Assembly (NCBI RefSeq): GCF_000219535.2
Contig: NZ_CP007806.1
Location: forward strand, 1,770,501 to 1,834,500
Reading direction: 5' to 3'
Origin: Brevibacillus laterosporus LMG 15441
GTDB lineage: Bacteria; Bacillota; Bacilli; Brevibacillales; Brevibacillaceae
DNA length: 64,000 nucleotides
The notes beneath the pieces are model-generated. The model was not told the DNA's origin and did not search any database. It worked only from the letters and a program-made list of their open reading frames with translations. This document shows positions 18,370 to 25,656 of the stretch, piece after piece. Every line of letters starts with the position of its first letter. Position 1 is the stretch's first letter. Both the position numbers and the translations under genes were made by a program.

Positions 18370-19321
18370 ATTACATTTGGGTAACTATTATGGAGCAATG
18401 AAAGGCATTGAGAAGCTTGTAAACACATACGATGCTAATTTTTTTATAGCAGATTTGCATACATTGACCACACATCCTAGCCGCGAGCATATGTCTAAAA
18501 ATGCTCTAGAAGCTGCCGCCAGTTATTTGGCTGCAGGACTGAATCCTGAGCATTGTACGTTTTATACACAATCTTCTCTGTCAGCCGAGGTTGCGGAATT
18601 ATCCTTATATCTAGGAATGGTCATGCCTTTAGGTGAGCTGATGAGATGTCCAACCTTTAAAGAAAAAGCGAAGAAGCATCCTGATAATGTGAATTATGGT
18701 TTAGTGGGATACCCTGTACTGATGACAGCAGATATTCTGCTGCATAAAGGTGAAGTAGTGCCTGTTGGTGAAGATCAATTAGTGCATTTGGAGATGGCAC
18801 GGCAAATTGCTAGGCGTTTCAATAATAGGTATGGTGAGGTTTTTGCATACCCGCAACCGTTGGCAGAGAATGCTGTTCGTATTCCTGCACTACATGGTCA
18901 GGGTAAAATGAGTAAATCAGACGGAGTTGATACGTATATTAGTTTACAGGATGAGCAAAGCCAGATCGCTCAGAAAGTAAAAAAGGCATACTCTGATCCA
19001 ACTCGTCTCTATCTGCAACAACCAGGCCATCCGAGTGTACAAGGCTGTAATGTTTATCATCTGCACACATATTTTACGAATGAGCAGGGTCAACAGCAGC
19101 TTAGAGAGCAATGCTCCACGGCATCAATCGGGTGTGTAGCTTGTAAACAGCGACTAGCTGAAGAAATCGAACAAATTGTGGAGCCATTCCGTACCCGCAA
19201 ACAGCAACTTACAGAAGAACAAATAATCGATACCCTGCAACAGGGTGCCGAGAAAGCTCGGTTATCTGCACAAAAGGTTCTTCAAGAGGTAAGAAATGCC
19301 ATAGGAATTCTAATGGTGTAA
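18326..19321 (+). CDS. trpS: Tryptophanyl-tRNA synthetase
   Basis: This 331-aa class Ic synthetase charges tRNA-Trp. The HIGH-type motif is in TGELHLGNYYG (about residue 17) and the KMSKS loop in GQGKMSKSDG (about 193). Length and text fit the bacterial TrpRS family. It carries a C-terminal insert with three cysteines (EQCSTASIGCVACK), as seen in a subset of Firmicute TrpRS. The ATG at 18326 follows AAAGAGG (18309-18315). Expression should respond to Trp-tRNA charging through the T-box and perhaps through the overlapping Trp-rich uORF. Confidence 0.96.
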   Translation: MKNQKLVSGIRSTGELHLGNYYGAMKGIEKLVNTYDANFFIADLHTLTTHPSREHMSKNALEAAASYLAAGLNPEHCTFYTQSSLSAEVAELSLYLGMVMPLGELMRCPTFKEKAKKHPDNVNYGLVGYPVLMTADILLHKGEVVPVGEDQLVHLEMARQIARRFNNRYGEVFAYPQPLAENAVRIPALHGQGKMSKSDGVDTYISLQDEQSQIAQKVKKAYSDPTRLYLQQPGHPSVQGCNVYHLHTYFTNEQGQQQLREQCSTASIGCVACKQRLAEEIEQIVEPFRTRKQQLTEEQIIDTLQQGAEKARLSAQKVLQEVRNAIGILMV

Positions 19322-19363
19322 ATTTTGTGGATGATTTTATATTCTTTGTATTTACAATTATGG

Positions 19364-19369
19364 TATAAT
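19364..19369 (+). promoter_or_regulatory. Extended -10 promoter of the CYTH-like secreted protein gene
   Basis: TGGTATAAT (19361-19369) matches an extended -10 about 137 bp before the GTG start at 19506. No good -35 is visible. Confidence 0.4.
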
Positions 19370-19505
19370 TAGCCGTTAGAAATCATCATGTAACCGGAGT
19401 GAAAAAAAGACAGCTTGTTAACGACTAAAAATGTGCAGCTTGTATAAATAGATGTATAAGAAAGATAACTAATTTTTGTACTTGTAATACAAAGGAGCTG
19501 GTTAC

Positions 19506-20372
19506 GTGAAAACGATCCCTGCGCTCAAGCATGCAACTATGGCATTTGCTGTCTGTCTAGGTCTTTGTTCCTCTCTTTTTGGTCTTTCCGAATCCGCACA
19601 AGCGGCTGGTAATTTAGAGCCGGATTATGAAGTGAAGCTATTACTGGATTCGAATAAGGTGCTATCTTCTGAGCATAAGCTGTTGCCTGATGTGCTTAAA
19701 GCATTCAATCTGCCTGACTCTGCCATAAAAATGAATGTACAGTTTCTGGATACAGAAGACCAGGATTTGAATCATACAGGTTGGATTAGTCGCATCCGCA
19801 AGTCGGACAGTAAAGAGCATATGGAAATCACCTATAAAAAAAGATATCCTATTGAAAACAATAACATTGATGCTGCCTTAACAAAGGCTAATAAGGAAGG
19901 CTTTGATGCTACAGACACGAATTATGAAGCACAGGTGGAATGGGGCTACAAGCAAAAAACATTAAGTATTTCCAGAAAGAAAAAAATAAAACAATCAGGT
20001 TTTCAAGGAACACAATTGCCGGCTCTCTCAGACTCCATTAAACTACTAACCGCCAATATACCTGGAAAGCTGGATAAATGGCTGTACCCTGGATGGGGGA
20101 GTGAAAAAGTAGGACAAGCAAGAATATACGGTCCTGTTCTGGCAGAACGATACACGGGAACATGGAATGGGCAGAAGATTGATGTGGAAATTTGGCCGAT
20201 TAAATCTGCTTCTGGAAACAATTTGGATTATATTGTAGAAGCTTCCTTTAAAACTACCAACAGCAGAGAAGCTTCAGAGGAACAAAAGAGGCTAAAGGCT
20301 TACCTAGAAGAAAAGGGATGGTTTTTGCCAAAAGACTCATTGAAAACCGCTTTGATTTTGGAAAGATATTAG
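19506..20372 (+). CDS. Secreted CYTH-like protein
   Basis: A 288-aa protein with a signal peptide (hydrophobic core AFAVCLGLCSSLFGL, cleavage near AQAAG). The mature part begins with alternating YEVKLLLDS, has an R-x-R strand (GWISRIRKS), a Lys-rich strand (MEITYKKRYP) and a late strand-helix KIDVEIWPIKS, all reminiscent of the CYTH/triphosphate tunnel fold. The full ExExK catalytic motif is not present (only E-x-K), so enzymatic activity is doubtful. It starts with GTG behind AAAGGAGCTGG and ends at a bidirectional terminator shared with the next, convergent gene. The fold assignment is inferred by eye. Confidence 0.6.
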   Translation: MKTIPALKHATMAFAVCLGLCSSLFGLSESAQAAGNLEPDYEVKLLLDSNKVLSSEHKLLPDVLKAFNLPDSAIKMNVQFLDTEDQDLNHTGWISRIRKSDSKEHMEITYKKRYPIENNNIDAALTKANKEGFDATDTNYEAQVEWGYKQKTLSISRKKKIKQSGFQGTQLPALSDSIKLLTANIPGKLDKWLYPGWGSEKVGQARIYGPVLAERYTGTWNGQKIDVEIWPIKSASGNNLDYIVEASFKTTNSREASEEQKRLKAYLEEKGWFLPKDSLKTALILERY

Positions 20373-20394
20373 TTCTATCTCTATTATATTCTGA

Positions 20395-20431
20395 CAAAAA
20401 ATCCTTGAAGAGAAGCTTCAAGGATTTTTTC
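20395..20431. terminator. Bidirectional terminator
   Basis: AAAAAATCCTTGAAG and CTTCAAGGATTTTTT form a perfect stem around AGAAG, between two convergent genes. Confidence 0.9.
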
Positions 20432-20443
20432 TTTATTATTTAC

Positions 20444-21079
20444 TTACCTTATGAACATAAACTGAATGGATTGCTTAAGCTGATTTAGCATGTCCACGCT
20501 TTCTTTAAATTCCGGGCTTTCTGGTTTCTCCAAATAAGGTGCTTCACTCGGTGTTTGCAATGCATAAACCTTTCCGTCCTGCATTCCTAACATCGTAAAG
20601 AGTCCTGTATCTGCATACTCATCTTTATCCCATACGGTTTTAGTAATGATGAGCACTCTGAAGAAAAATTCAGGTTTTACTGCCTTATTTTTCGGTACAT
20701 ATTGAAAAATAACTTCATTTGCTTTTTTTTCTACTTTGATCTTATCCTTCCATTCAGAAGGGAGACTGATCAGAGCCTTTTGATCCTCAATCACATATGC
20801 ATCCTTGCCAGTTATTGCTCCATTTTGGCTAGAGGCTTTGCTTTTTACGTTCACGATCTTGTTTTTTTGATCCCATTGCACCTCTCCTCCGAGAGATTCT
20901 GCCAAACCCCGTGCAGGTACGAGTACCCGACCATTAATGATTTGAGCTTGCGCGTCAGTTTTCACTTCTTTCCCATCGACCATCACTTTGATGGCTGGAG
21001 CAGCGTAAGTCATGCCTGATATGAGCAGTGCTGTAGCTAATACGCCGCAAAACATCCCTTTTTTCCCTATCATCTTCAT
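20444..21079 (-). CDS. Secreted protein with copper amine oxidase N-terminal-like domain
   Basis: A 211-aa protein with a signal peptide (GVLATALLISGMTYAAP) and a copper_amine_oxidN-type stalk domain at about 28-85 (IKVMVDGKEVKTDAQ, INGRVLVPARGLAESLGGEV, WDQKNKIVNV). This domain is common in extracellular proteins of Paenibacillaceae and is thought to be structural or wall-related. The remaining 120 residues are of unknown type. AAAGGAGACAGATACAAC precedes the ATG. It probably stands alone. The second half of the 694-aa secreted protein at 46622-48706 carries the same domain. Confidence 0.8.
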   Translation of the reverse strand: MKMIGKKGMFCGVLATALLISGMTYAAPAIKVMVDGKEVKTDAQAQIINGRVLVPARGLAESLGGEVQWDQKNKIVNVKSKASSQNGAITGKDAYVIEDQKALISLPSEWKDKIKVEKKANEVIFQYVPKNKAVKPEFFFRVLIITKTVWDKDEYADTGLFTMLGMQDGKVYALQTPSEAPYLEKPESPEFKESVDMLNQLKQSIQFMFIR

Positions 21080-21281
21080 GTTGTATCTGTCTCCTTTAGT
21101 GTAAATCTCTGTTTATTGACAGCTTTTTAGATCTAAAGCATACAGAATATTCAAGAGAAAAAGCAAACATCAAATCTGGCTGTATTTTCCTAATATCCTG
21201 CATCTCACGAAATCTGGTCTATTCAGCATGGCTATACAAATGGTTCCTCAAGCCAGCACGACATACAACGCAAAAGAAAAA

Positions 21282-21320
21282 TGACCCGAGTTTCCTTAAG
21301 CAGGACTCAAGTCATTTTTT
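21282..21320. terminator. Terminator of the LCP gene
   Basis: AAAATGACcCGAGT and ACTCaaGTCATTTT form an interrupted stem with T tracts on both strands. It lies just beyond the LCP stop codon at 21325 on the minus strand. Confidence 0.75.
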
Positions 21321-21324
21321 TATT

Positions 21325-22311
21325 TTACCTATCCTGAACCACTAATTCCTGCACGAATTCACGAAGCTTCTTATTATCTCGCACACTCAGGACAGAGGCC
21401 CCTTTCACCGACGTGCCGTCAATTAATTCCATCGGCGGTACTTGTGCTAAGCCGGCTATGTGGCATTCCACACCGAGCTTTGCCAGCTTCAGCATATCGG
21501 GGATATTCAGATTTGTCTGGATGTAAGGTGCTACACTCTCCAAAATTTGCTTCATCCGCAATAGGTTCCAGTCGGATTTCAGCTTTTCAGCGATGGCAAG
21601 CAACAGGTTACGTTGTCGCTCGGTCCGGGTGAAATCGCTCATTGCGTCATGGCGGAAACGCACGTATTGCAGCGCTTTATCTCCATCCAGCATTTGTTGC
21701 CCTTTTCGCAGATGGATGTCGTATTGGTTACCGTCGGTTTTGTCGGTGTAGTCCATGTTTTTCTCGACATAAAAATCAATGCAGCCAATTCCATCGATGA
21801 GTGATTTGAATCCTTCGAAATCGGTATATACATAATATTGAATATCAAGACCGAGCAAGTCGCCTATCGTTTTCATGGCAAGGTTAGGTCCCCCTAGTGC
21901 GAGTGCGGTGTTGATTCTTCCTTTGCCATGACCTTCGATTTCGACATAAGTATCCCGAAGAACAGACATAAGATGTGCTTTTTTCGTGGTGGGGTCAATC
22001 GTTACTACCAGCATGGAATCGGAACGCGCTTGATCGTTCTTCTTCACCCCCCGATTGTCGCCGCCCATAAGCAGAATGCTGACACGCTCGGTGCCTTCCC
22101 ATATGACAGGCTTCAGCGCGTCATTCTCCTGCTCCTCGATTAGAATGGTATCCTTTGGTTTGTCCAGACTGTCAAGTACATAGTAGGTGCCAATGAGCTG
22201 ATAGCCGAAAAAAATGATGATGCTCAAAAGCAAAACTCTGAAGCTGATCAGCACGAACCTCCATGTTTTCTTTTTATGATTCTTTTGCTTTTTTTCCAAA
22301 ATCCATGACAT
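21325..22311 (-). CDS. LytR-CpsA-Psr (LCP) family cell-wall glycopolymer ligase
   Basis: LCP enzymes attach teichoic acid-like polymers to peptidoglycan at the outer membrane face. The 328-aa protein has a cytoplasmic Lys-rich start, one TM helix (about 18-40) and an LCP domain: SILLMGGDNRG, RSDSMLVVTIDP, MSVLRDTYVEIEGHGKGRINTA (read in parts) and LQYVRFRHDAMSDFTRTERQ with the conserved Arg residues. Its promoter region contains a 66-bp element almost identical to one before the acyltransferase gene at 25657, which suggests shared control by the neighbouring two-component system. The gene looks somewhat G+C-richer than its left-hand neighbours. Confidence 0.93.
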   Translation of the reverse strand: MSWILEKKQKNHKKKTWRFVLISFRVLLLSIIIFFGYQLIGTYYVLDSLDKPKDTILIEEQENDALKPVIWEGTERVSILLMGGDNRGVKKNDQARSDSMLVVTIDPTTKKAHLMSVLRDTYVEIEGHGKGRINTALALGGPNLAMKTIGDLLGLDIQYYVYTDFEGFKSLIDGIGCIDFYVEKNMDYTDKTDGNQYDIHLRKGQQMLDGDKALQYVRFRHDAMSDFTRTERQRNLLLAIAEKLKSDWNLLRMKQILESVAPYIQTNLNIPDMLKLAKLGVECHIAGLAQVPPMELIDGTSVKGASVLSVRDNKKLREFVQELVVQDR

Positions 22312-22374
22312 GTTGCTCCTCCAATAATCTCATCAATTTTTCGTTAATGTTCACATTGTTATTTGCGTCTGGGG

Positions 22375-22440
22375 ATGCAATCAGTGTAGTCTGCGAATAT
22401 ATGATAAATAAGATGGACTTGTAATGAAGTTGTAAATTGT
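22375..22440 (-). promoter_or_regulatory. Conserved 66-bp promoter element, copy B (LCP gene)
   Basis: Read on the minus strand from 22440 to 22375, this stretch matches 25542-25607 without gaps at about 57 of 66 positions. It contains two TTACAA half-sites 11 bp apart and a -10-like TATATT 17 bp after the second half-site. It lies 64 bp upstream of the LCP ATG. The tandem half-sites in the -35 region suit activation by an OmpR-type regulator, most simply the one encoded at 22653. This is inference. Confidence 0.7.
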
Positions 22441-22652
22441 CGAATTTATATAAATTACATGAGCAGTGATAGATTAACTCTTTTACAGCTGTTGATAGGG
22501 GGAATGAGCCGTTCAAGAAACAATCCAATTCCTATTTCACTTGTTGCATGTTTCACAAAGATATATATTATCTCTATAAAAATATTCTTTTATCATGTAA
22601 TATCAGTAACAAAACATATAAACCATTCATGAAATGTTAGGTGATTACGAAG

Positions 22653-23309
22653 ATGCAAAAGAAGATATTGATTGTCGAGGACGATATTCATATAGCCAAA
22701 ATTATTAAAATGAATCTTACGCTCGTGAACTTTTTAACGACCGAGGTACATGACGGTCTTTCGGCACTGGAGGCGGTGAAGCGAGAGAAGTTTGATCTTA
22801 TCCTGTTGGACGTTATGATTCCGAAGCTGGACGGCTTTTCGCTGATGGAAAAAATGAAATCCTACCACATACCAGTGATTTTCCTGAGCGCGAAAAACTC
22901 TGTGTACGATAAAGTCAACGGACTTAAACTAGGAGCGGATGATTACATTGTTAAGCCCTTTGAAGCAATTGAACTCTTGGCTCGAATCGAAACAGTGCTA
23001 CGTAGATATGGCAAAGAAGACTCTATCATCAAGTTTCAAAACATTGAAGTGGCTCTGGACAAACGAGAGGCGACTATCCAGGGCCAACCGGTAGAGCTGA
23101 CTCCAAAGGAATACGATTTGCTGGTCGTATTGCTGAAAAATAAGAACATAGCACTATCCAGAGAGCAGTTCCTTGACAAAGTATGGGGCTGCGATTTCTA
23201 TGGTGAAACAAGAACGGTCGATATGCACATCAAATCGCTACGCAAAAAACTCCAGCTACATGACCAAATCAAGACGATTTATAAAATTGGGTACCGGCTG
23301 GAGGATTGA
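22653..23309 (+). CDS. OmpR/PhoB-family response regulator
   Basis: The 218-aa protein has a receiver domain (about 1-118) with the acidic pair Glu9/Asp10/Asp11 (VEDD), phosphoacceptor Asp53 (LILLDVMIP) and the conserved Lys in DDYIVKPF. The winged-helix DNA-binding domain (about 125-217) includes VELTPKEYDLLVVLLKN and RTVDMHIKSLRKKL. The ATG at 22653 is preferred over the in-frame GTG at 22641, because the AGGTG Shine-Dalgarno sequence overlaps that GTG. The stop is 3 bp before the kinase ATG. It probably controls the flanking LCP and acyltransferase genes through the shared 66-bp element. Confidence 0.93.
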   Translation: MQKKILIVEDDIHIAKIIKMNLTLVNFLTTEVHDGLSALEAVKREKFDLILLDVMIPKLDGFSLMEKMKSYHIPVIFLSAKNSVYDKVNGLKLGADDYIVKPFEAIELLARIETVLRRYGKEDSIIKFQNIEVALDKREATIQGQPVELTPKEYDLLVVLLKNKNIALSREQFLDKVWGCDFYGETRTVDMHIKSLRKKLQLHDQIKTIYKIGYRLED

Positions 23310-23312
23310 TGG

Positions 23313-24752
23313 ATGAAGTTTTGGCAGAAAATATACTTGTTTTCCATTCTTGCATTCGTTCTCATCTTTCATATTTTTTCGATAATGGTCATCGAGCGGA
23401 ATCACATGAAAATGCTAGAACAGGAAATCAATAGCGCATTAAGCCAGTACATCAGCATTCATTCTAGCGTAAATGCGATCCTTCCAATTCTTCGTATCTA
23501 TGATTCCGTCGATTACGAAAAAACAGTATTAACGAATATTGCTAACGAATTTGTCGAGAAGAACAGCGAGCAACGAACCTATTTGCAGATTCTAAATGAT
23601 AGCAATCAGGCGATTTTCAGCAATACCGATTTCAAGATGCCATTTGAGCGTAAGGAGCTGGACAAGCTAGGTACGGATGAAATCAGATATATTTTACGAG
23701 ATATTGATGAACGTACGATATTGTTTGCAACGAATATAACGTACATTAATCATAAAAGTTACGTATTCACTTACATGAAGGATCTTACGCCGGTGTATCA
23801 GGAGCGCGTAGATCAGTACAGCTTTTTCGTCAAGGTGGATGTGGCCGCCTGCATTCTTTATATGCTTATTATGTATGTTGTGAGCAAAGGCCTGACGAAG
23901 CCGATCGATCGTCTAAATCGAACGGCTCGGGTTATTGCACAGGGGGATTTTTCAGAACGCGTTCAGATAACAACAAAGGATGAAATCGGCGTGCTGGCCA
24001 AAAATTTTAACGAAATGGCTTCGGTGGTCGAGGATAAAATCAATGACTTGGAGCTACACAACCAACAGAAGCAAAGGTTTATCAATAACTTTACTCACGA
24101 ATTAAAAACACCATTGACCTCGATTATCGGATTCGCCAATTTTCTGAGAACAACTAAATACAAAGAAGATATATTTTTAGATGCTCTGGATGTCATTTAT
24201 TCAGAAGGAAAGCGGCTAGAATCCTTTTCGTTAAAGCTGATGGATTTGGTTTTCCTAGAGGAGCACCATTTTCAAATGGAGGAACATGATCTTAAGGCCA
24301 CAATTGCCGAAATGGAACCTGTGCTGAAAATGAAAGCGAGAGAAAAGCAGATTAGCATCGTTATTGATTGCGAAGAAGGGTCTCTTCTTATGGATAAGGA
24401 TGTAATGAAAAGCTTGATTTTCAATCTTGTAGATAATGCGCTTAAAGCTTCCGCCAAACAGCAGAGCATTACACTTCGTACCTACTGGAGCGATAACCAT
24501 TGCATCCTCGAAATAATTGATCAGGGCATAGGGATTGCCAAAGAGCATCAGGATAAAATATTTGAACCGTTTTTCATGACGGATATAGCAAGAACGAGAA
24601 GCAATAATGGAGCGGGCTTAGGTCTCTCCATATGTCACAGTATTGCAGACATTCATAAAGCAAGTATCAAAGTGATTAGCGAGGTCAATCAAGGTACGAC
24701 AATTCAGGTTATTTTTAATGGAACGGGTCAAAAGACTGGGGTGCAACAATGA
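23313..24752 (+). CDS. Sensor histidine kinase
   Basis: A 479-aa membrane kinase partnered with the preceding regulator. It has TM1 at about 8-28, an extracellular sensor of about 140 residues without a recognised fold, TM2 at about 172-190, HAMP (about 192-245, LTKPIDRLNRTARVIAQGDF), HisKA with the phospho-acceptor His262 (NNFTHELKTPLTSI) and a HATPase domain with N box FNLVDNALKAS, G1 DQGIGIA and G2 NGAGLGLS. The stop overlaps the ATG of the lipoprotein gene by 4 bp, which points to translational coupling. The stimulus is unknown; regulation of envelope genes suggests wall stress. Confidence 0.93.
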   Translation: MKFWQKIYLFSILAFVLIFHIFSIMVIERNHMKMLEQEINSALSQYISIHSSVNAILPILRIYDSVDYEKTVLTNIANEFVEKNSEQRTYLQILNDSNQAIFSNTDFKMPFERKELDKLGTDEIRYILRDIDERTILFATNITYINHKSYVFTYMKDLTPVYQERVDQYSFFVKVDVAACILYMLIMYVVSKGLTKPIDRLNRTARVIAQGDFSERVQITTKDEIGVLAKNFNEMASVVEDKINDLELHNQQKQRFINNFTHELKTPLTSIIGFANFLRTTKYKEDIFLDALDVIYSEGKRLESFSLKLMDLVFLEEHHFQMEEHDLKATIAEMEPVLKMKAREKQISIVIDCEEGSLLMDKDVMKSLIFNLVDNALKASAKQQSITLRTYWSDNHCILEIIDQGIGIAKEHQDKIFEPFFMTDIARTRSNNGAGLGLSICHSIADIHKASIKVISEVNQGTTIQVIFNGTGQKTGVQQ

Positions 24753-25480
24753 AAAAATATCTATTTTCTATTGTAAGCATGGCGTTTTTATTAATGACGA
24801 CAGGTTGCACTGGATTTTACAATGCTATCGAGAAGGACACTGTCATGGTTAAAAAAATAAATAGCGAACACAAGAGCAAATATGAAGGTACGCTTTCGCA
24901 AGATGCCGTGAGGATGCTCAGCGTAAATGCCGTCAACAAATATTTTAATGAGAAGCTTACTGTAGATGATGTCCAATTTGAGCTGTCGGTGATTGACCAG
25001 AACAAGCTGAAGGATCTAGTCGAAAAAGTATTCAAGGGACTAAATCAGGAAGTAAGTGAACATGTCGAAAAGGAGCTAAACAAAATTCCCAGTGGCCTGT
25101 ACTATATGACGCTAACGGTTTCGACCGGTCCCAATGATATTTACGATATCATCTTGAATGCCAGAGACGGAGATGTTCTTAAAATCTTAAAAGGAAACGG
25201 AGCGAACTTCTTTGGTGACACATCTCCCGGTCGTAATCTGTTTGAACTTGCTGATCAGTTTATCCAGGAAAAAGGAGATTCTGAGCTGGCGTCCGATCTA
25301 ACATTGGACCAGGATGCTGTGCGGTTTGGCACCAAGACGGAAGTTTATTATAAGAGCAAGACGAACAAAACGTGGAAATATAACGTGATGATCAATCAAA
25401 GAACAATGAAAGTGATTGGCTTTACCAAAGATATCATGGCAATACTCAATTATTATTCAGGATCGACCTCTTATCGATAA
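24749..25480 (+). CDS. Lipoprotein cotranscribed with the two-component system
   Basis: A 243-aa lipoprotein with a signal sequence ending in lipobox MTTGC (Cys20). The mature part has no domain I recognise; it is mixed alpha/beta with a C-terminal strand-rich section (TKTEVYYKSKTNKTWKYNVM). The 4-bp ATGA overlap with the kinase gene and the shared terminator mark it as the third gene of the operon. By analogy with other kinase-associated lipoproteins it may tune or relay the sensor input. That is an inference from position alone. Confidence 0.8.
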   Translation: MKKYLFSIVSMAFLLMTTGCTGFYNAIEKDTVMVKKINSEHKSKYEGTLSQDAVRMLSVNAVNKYFNEKLTVDDVQFELSVIDQNKLKDLVEKVFKGLNQEVSEHVEKELNKIPSGLYYMTLTVSTGPNDIYDIILNARDGDVLKILKGNGANFFGDTSPGRNLFELADQFIQEKGDSELASDLTLDQDAVRFGTKTEVYYKSKTNKTWKYNVMINQRTMKVIGFTKDIMAILNYYSGSTSYR

Positions 25481-25486
25481 TCCTAA

Positions 25487-25518
25487 GACTGGCCGCTAGT
25501 TGTGGCTGGTCTTTTTTT
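25487..25518 (+). terminator. Terminator of the regulator-kinase-lipoprotein operon
   Basis: AGACTGGCC and GGCTGGTCT form an imperfect stem around GCTAGTTGT, followed by TTTTTTT. Confidence 0.75.
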
Positions 25519-25541
25519 GTGCGTATCGACCTTACATCTCA

Positions 25542-25607
25542 ACATTTTACAACTTGATTACAAGTCCATCTCACTTATCATATAATCCCGTACTACACTG
25601 AATGCAT
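25542..25607 (+). promoter_or_regulatory. Conserved 66-bp promoter element, copy A (acyltransferase gene)
   Basis: This is the plus-strand partner of the element at 22375-22440. TTACAA half-sites lie at 25547-25552 and 25558-25563, and TATAAT at 25581-25586, 17 bp after the second half-site. That half-site therefore replaces a -35. The segment ACTACACTGA/TTGCAT just after the -10 is also conserved and may include the start site. The acyltransferase start is 50 bp downstream. Confidence 0.72.
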
Positions 25608-25656
25608 ACTCCAAGTTATGGTGTGTTACAAATAATTAGAGGGAGGTCAAGTTTCA

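Noticed and set aside
22274-22528. 84-codon minus-strand ORF upstream of the LCP gene
   Set aside because: It overlaps the LCP start in another frame and covers the conserved promoter element.
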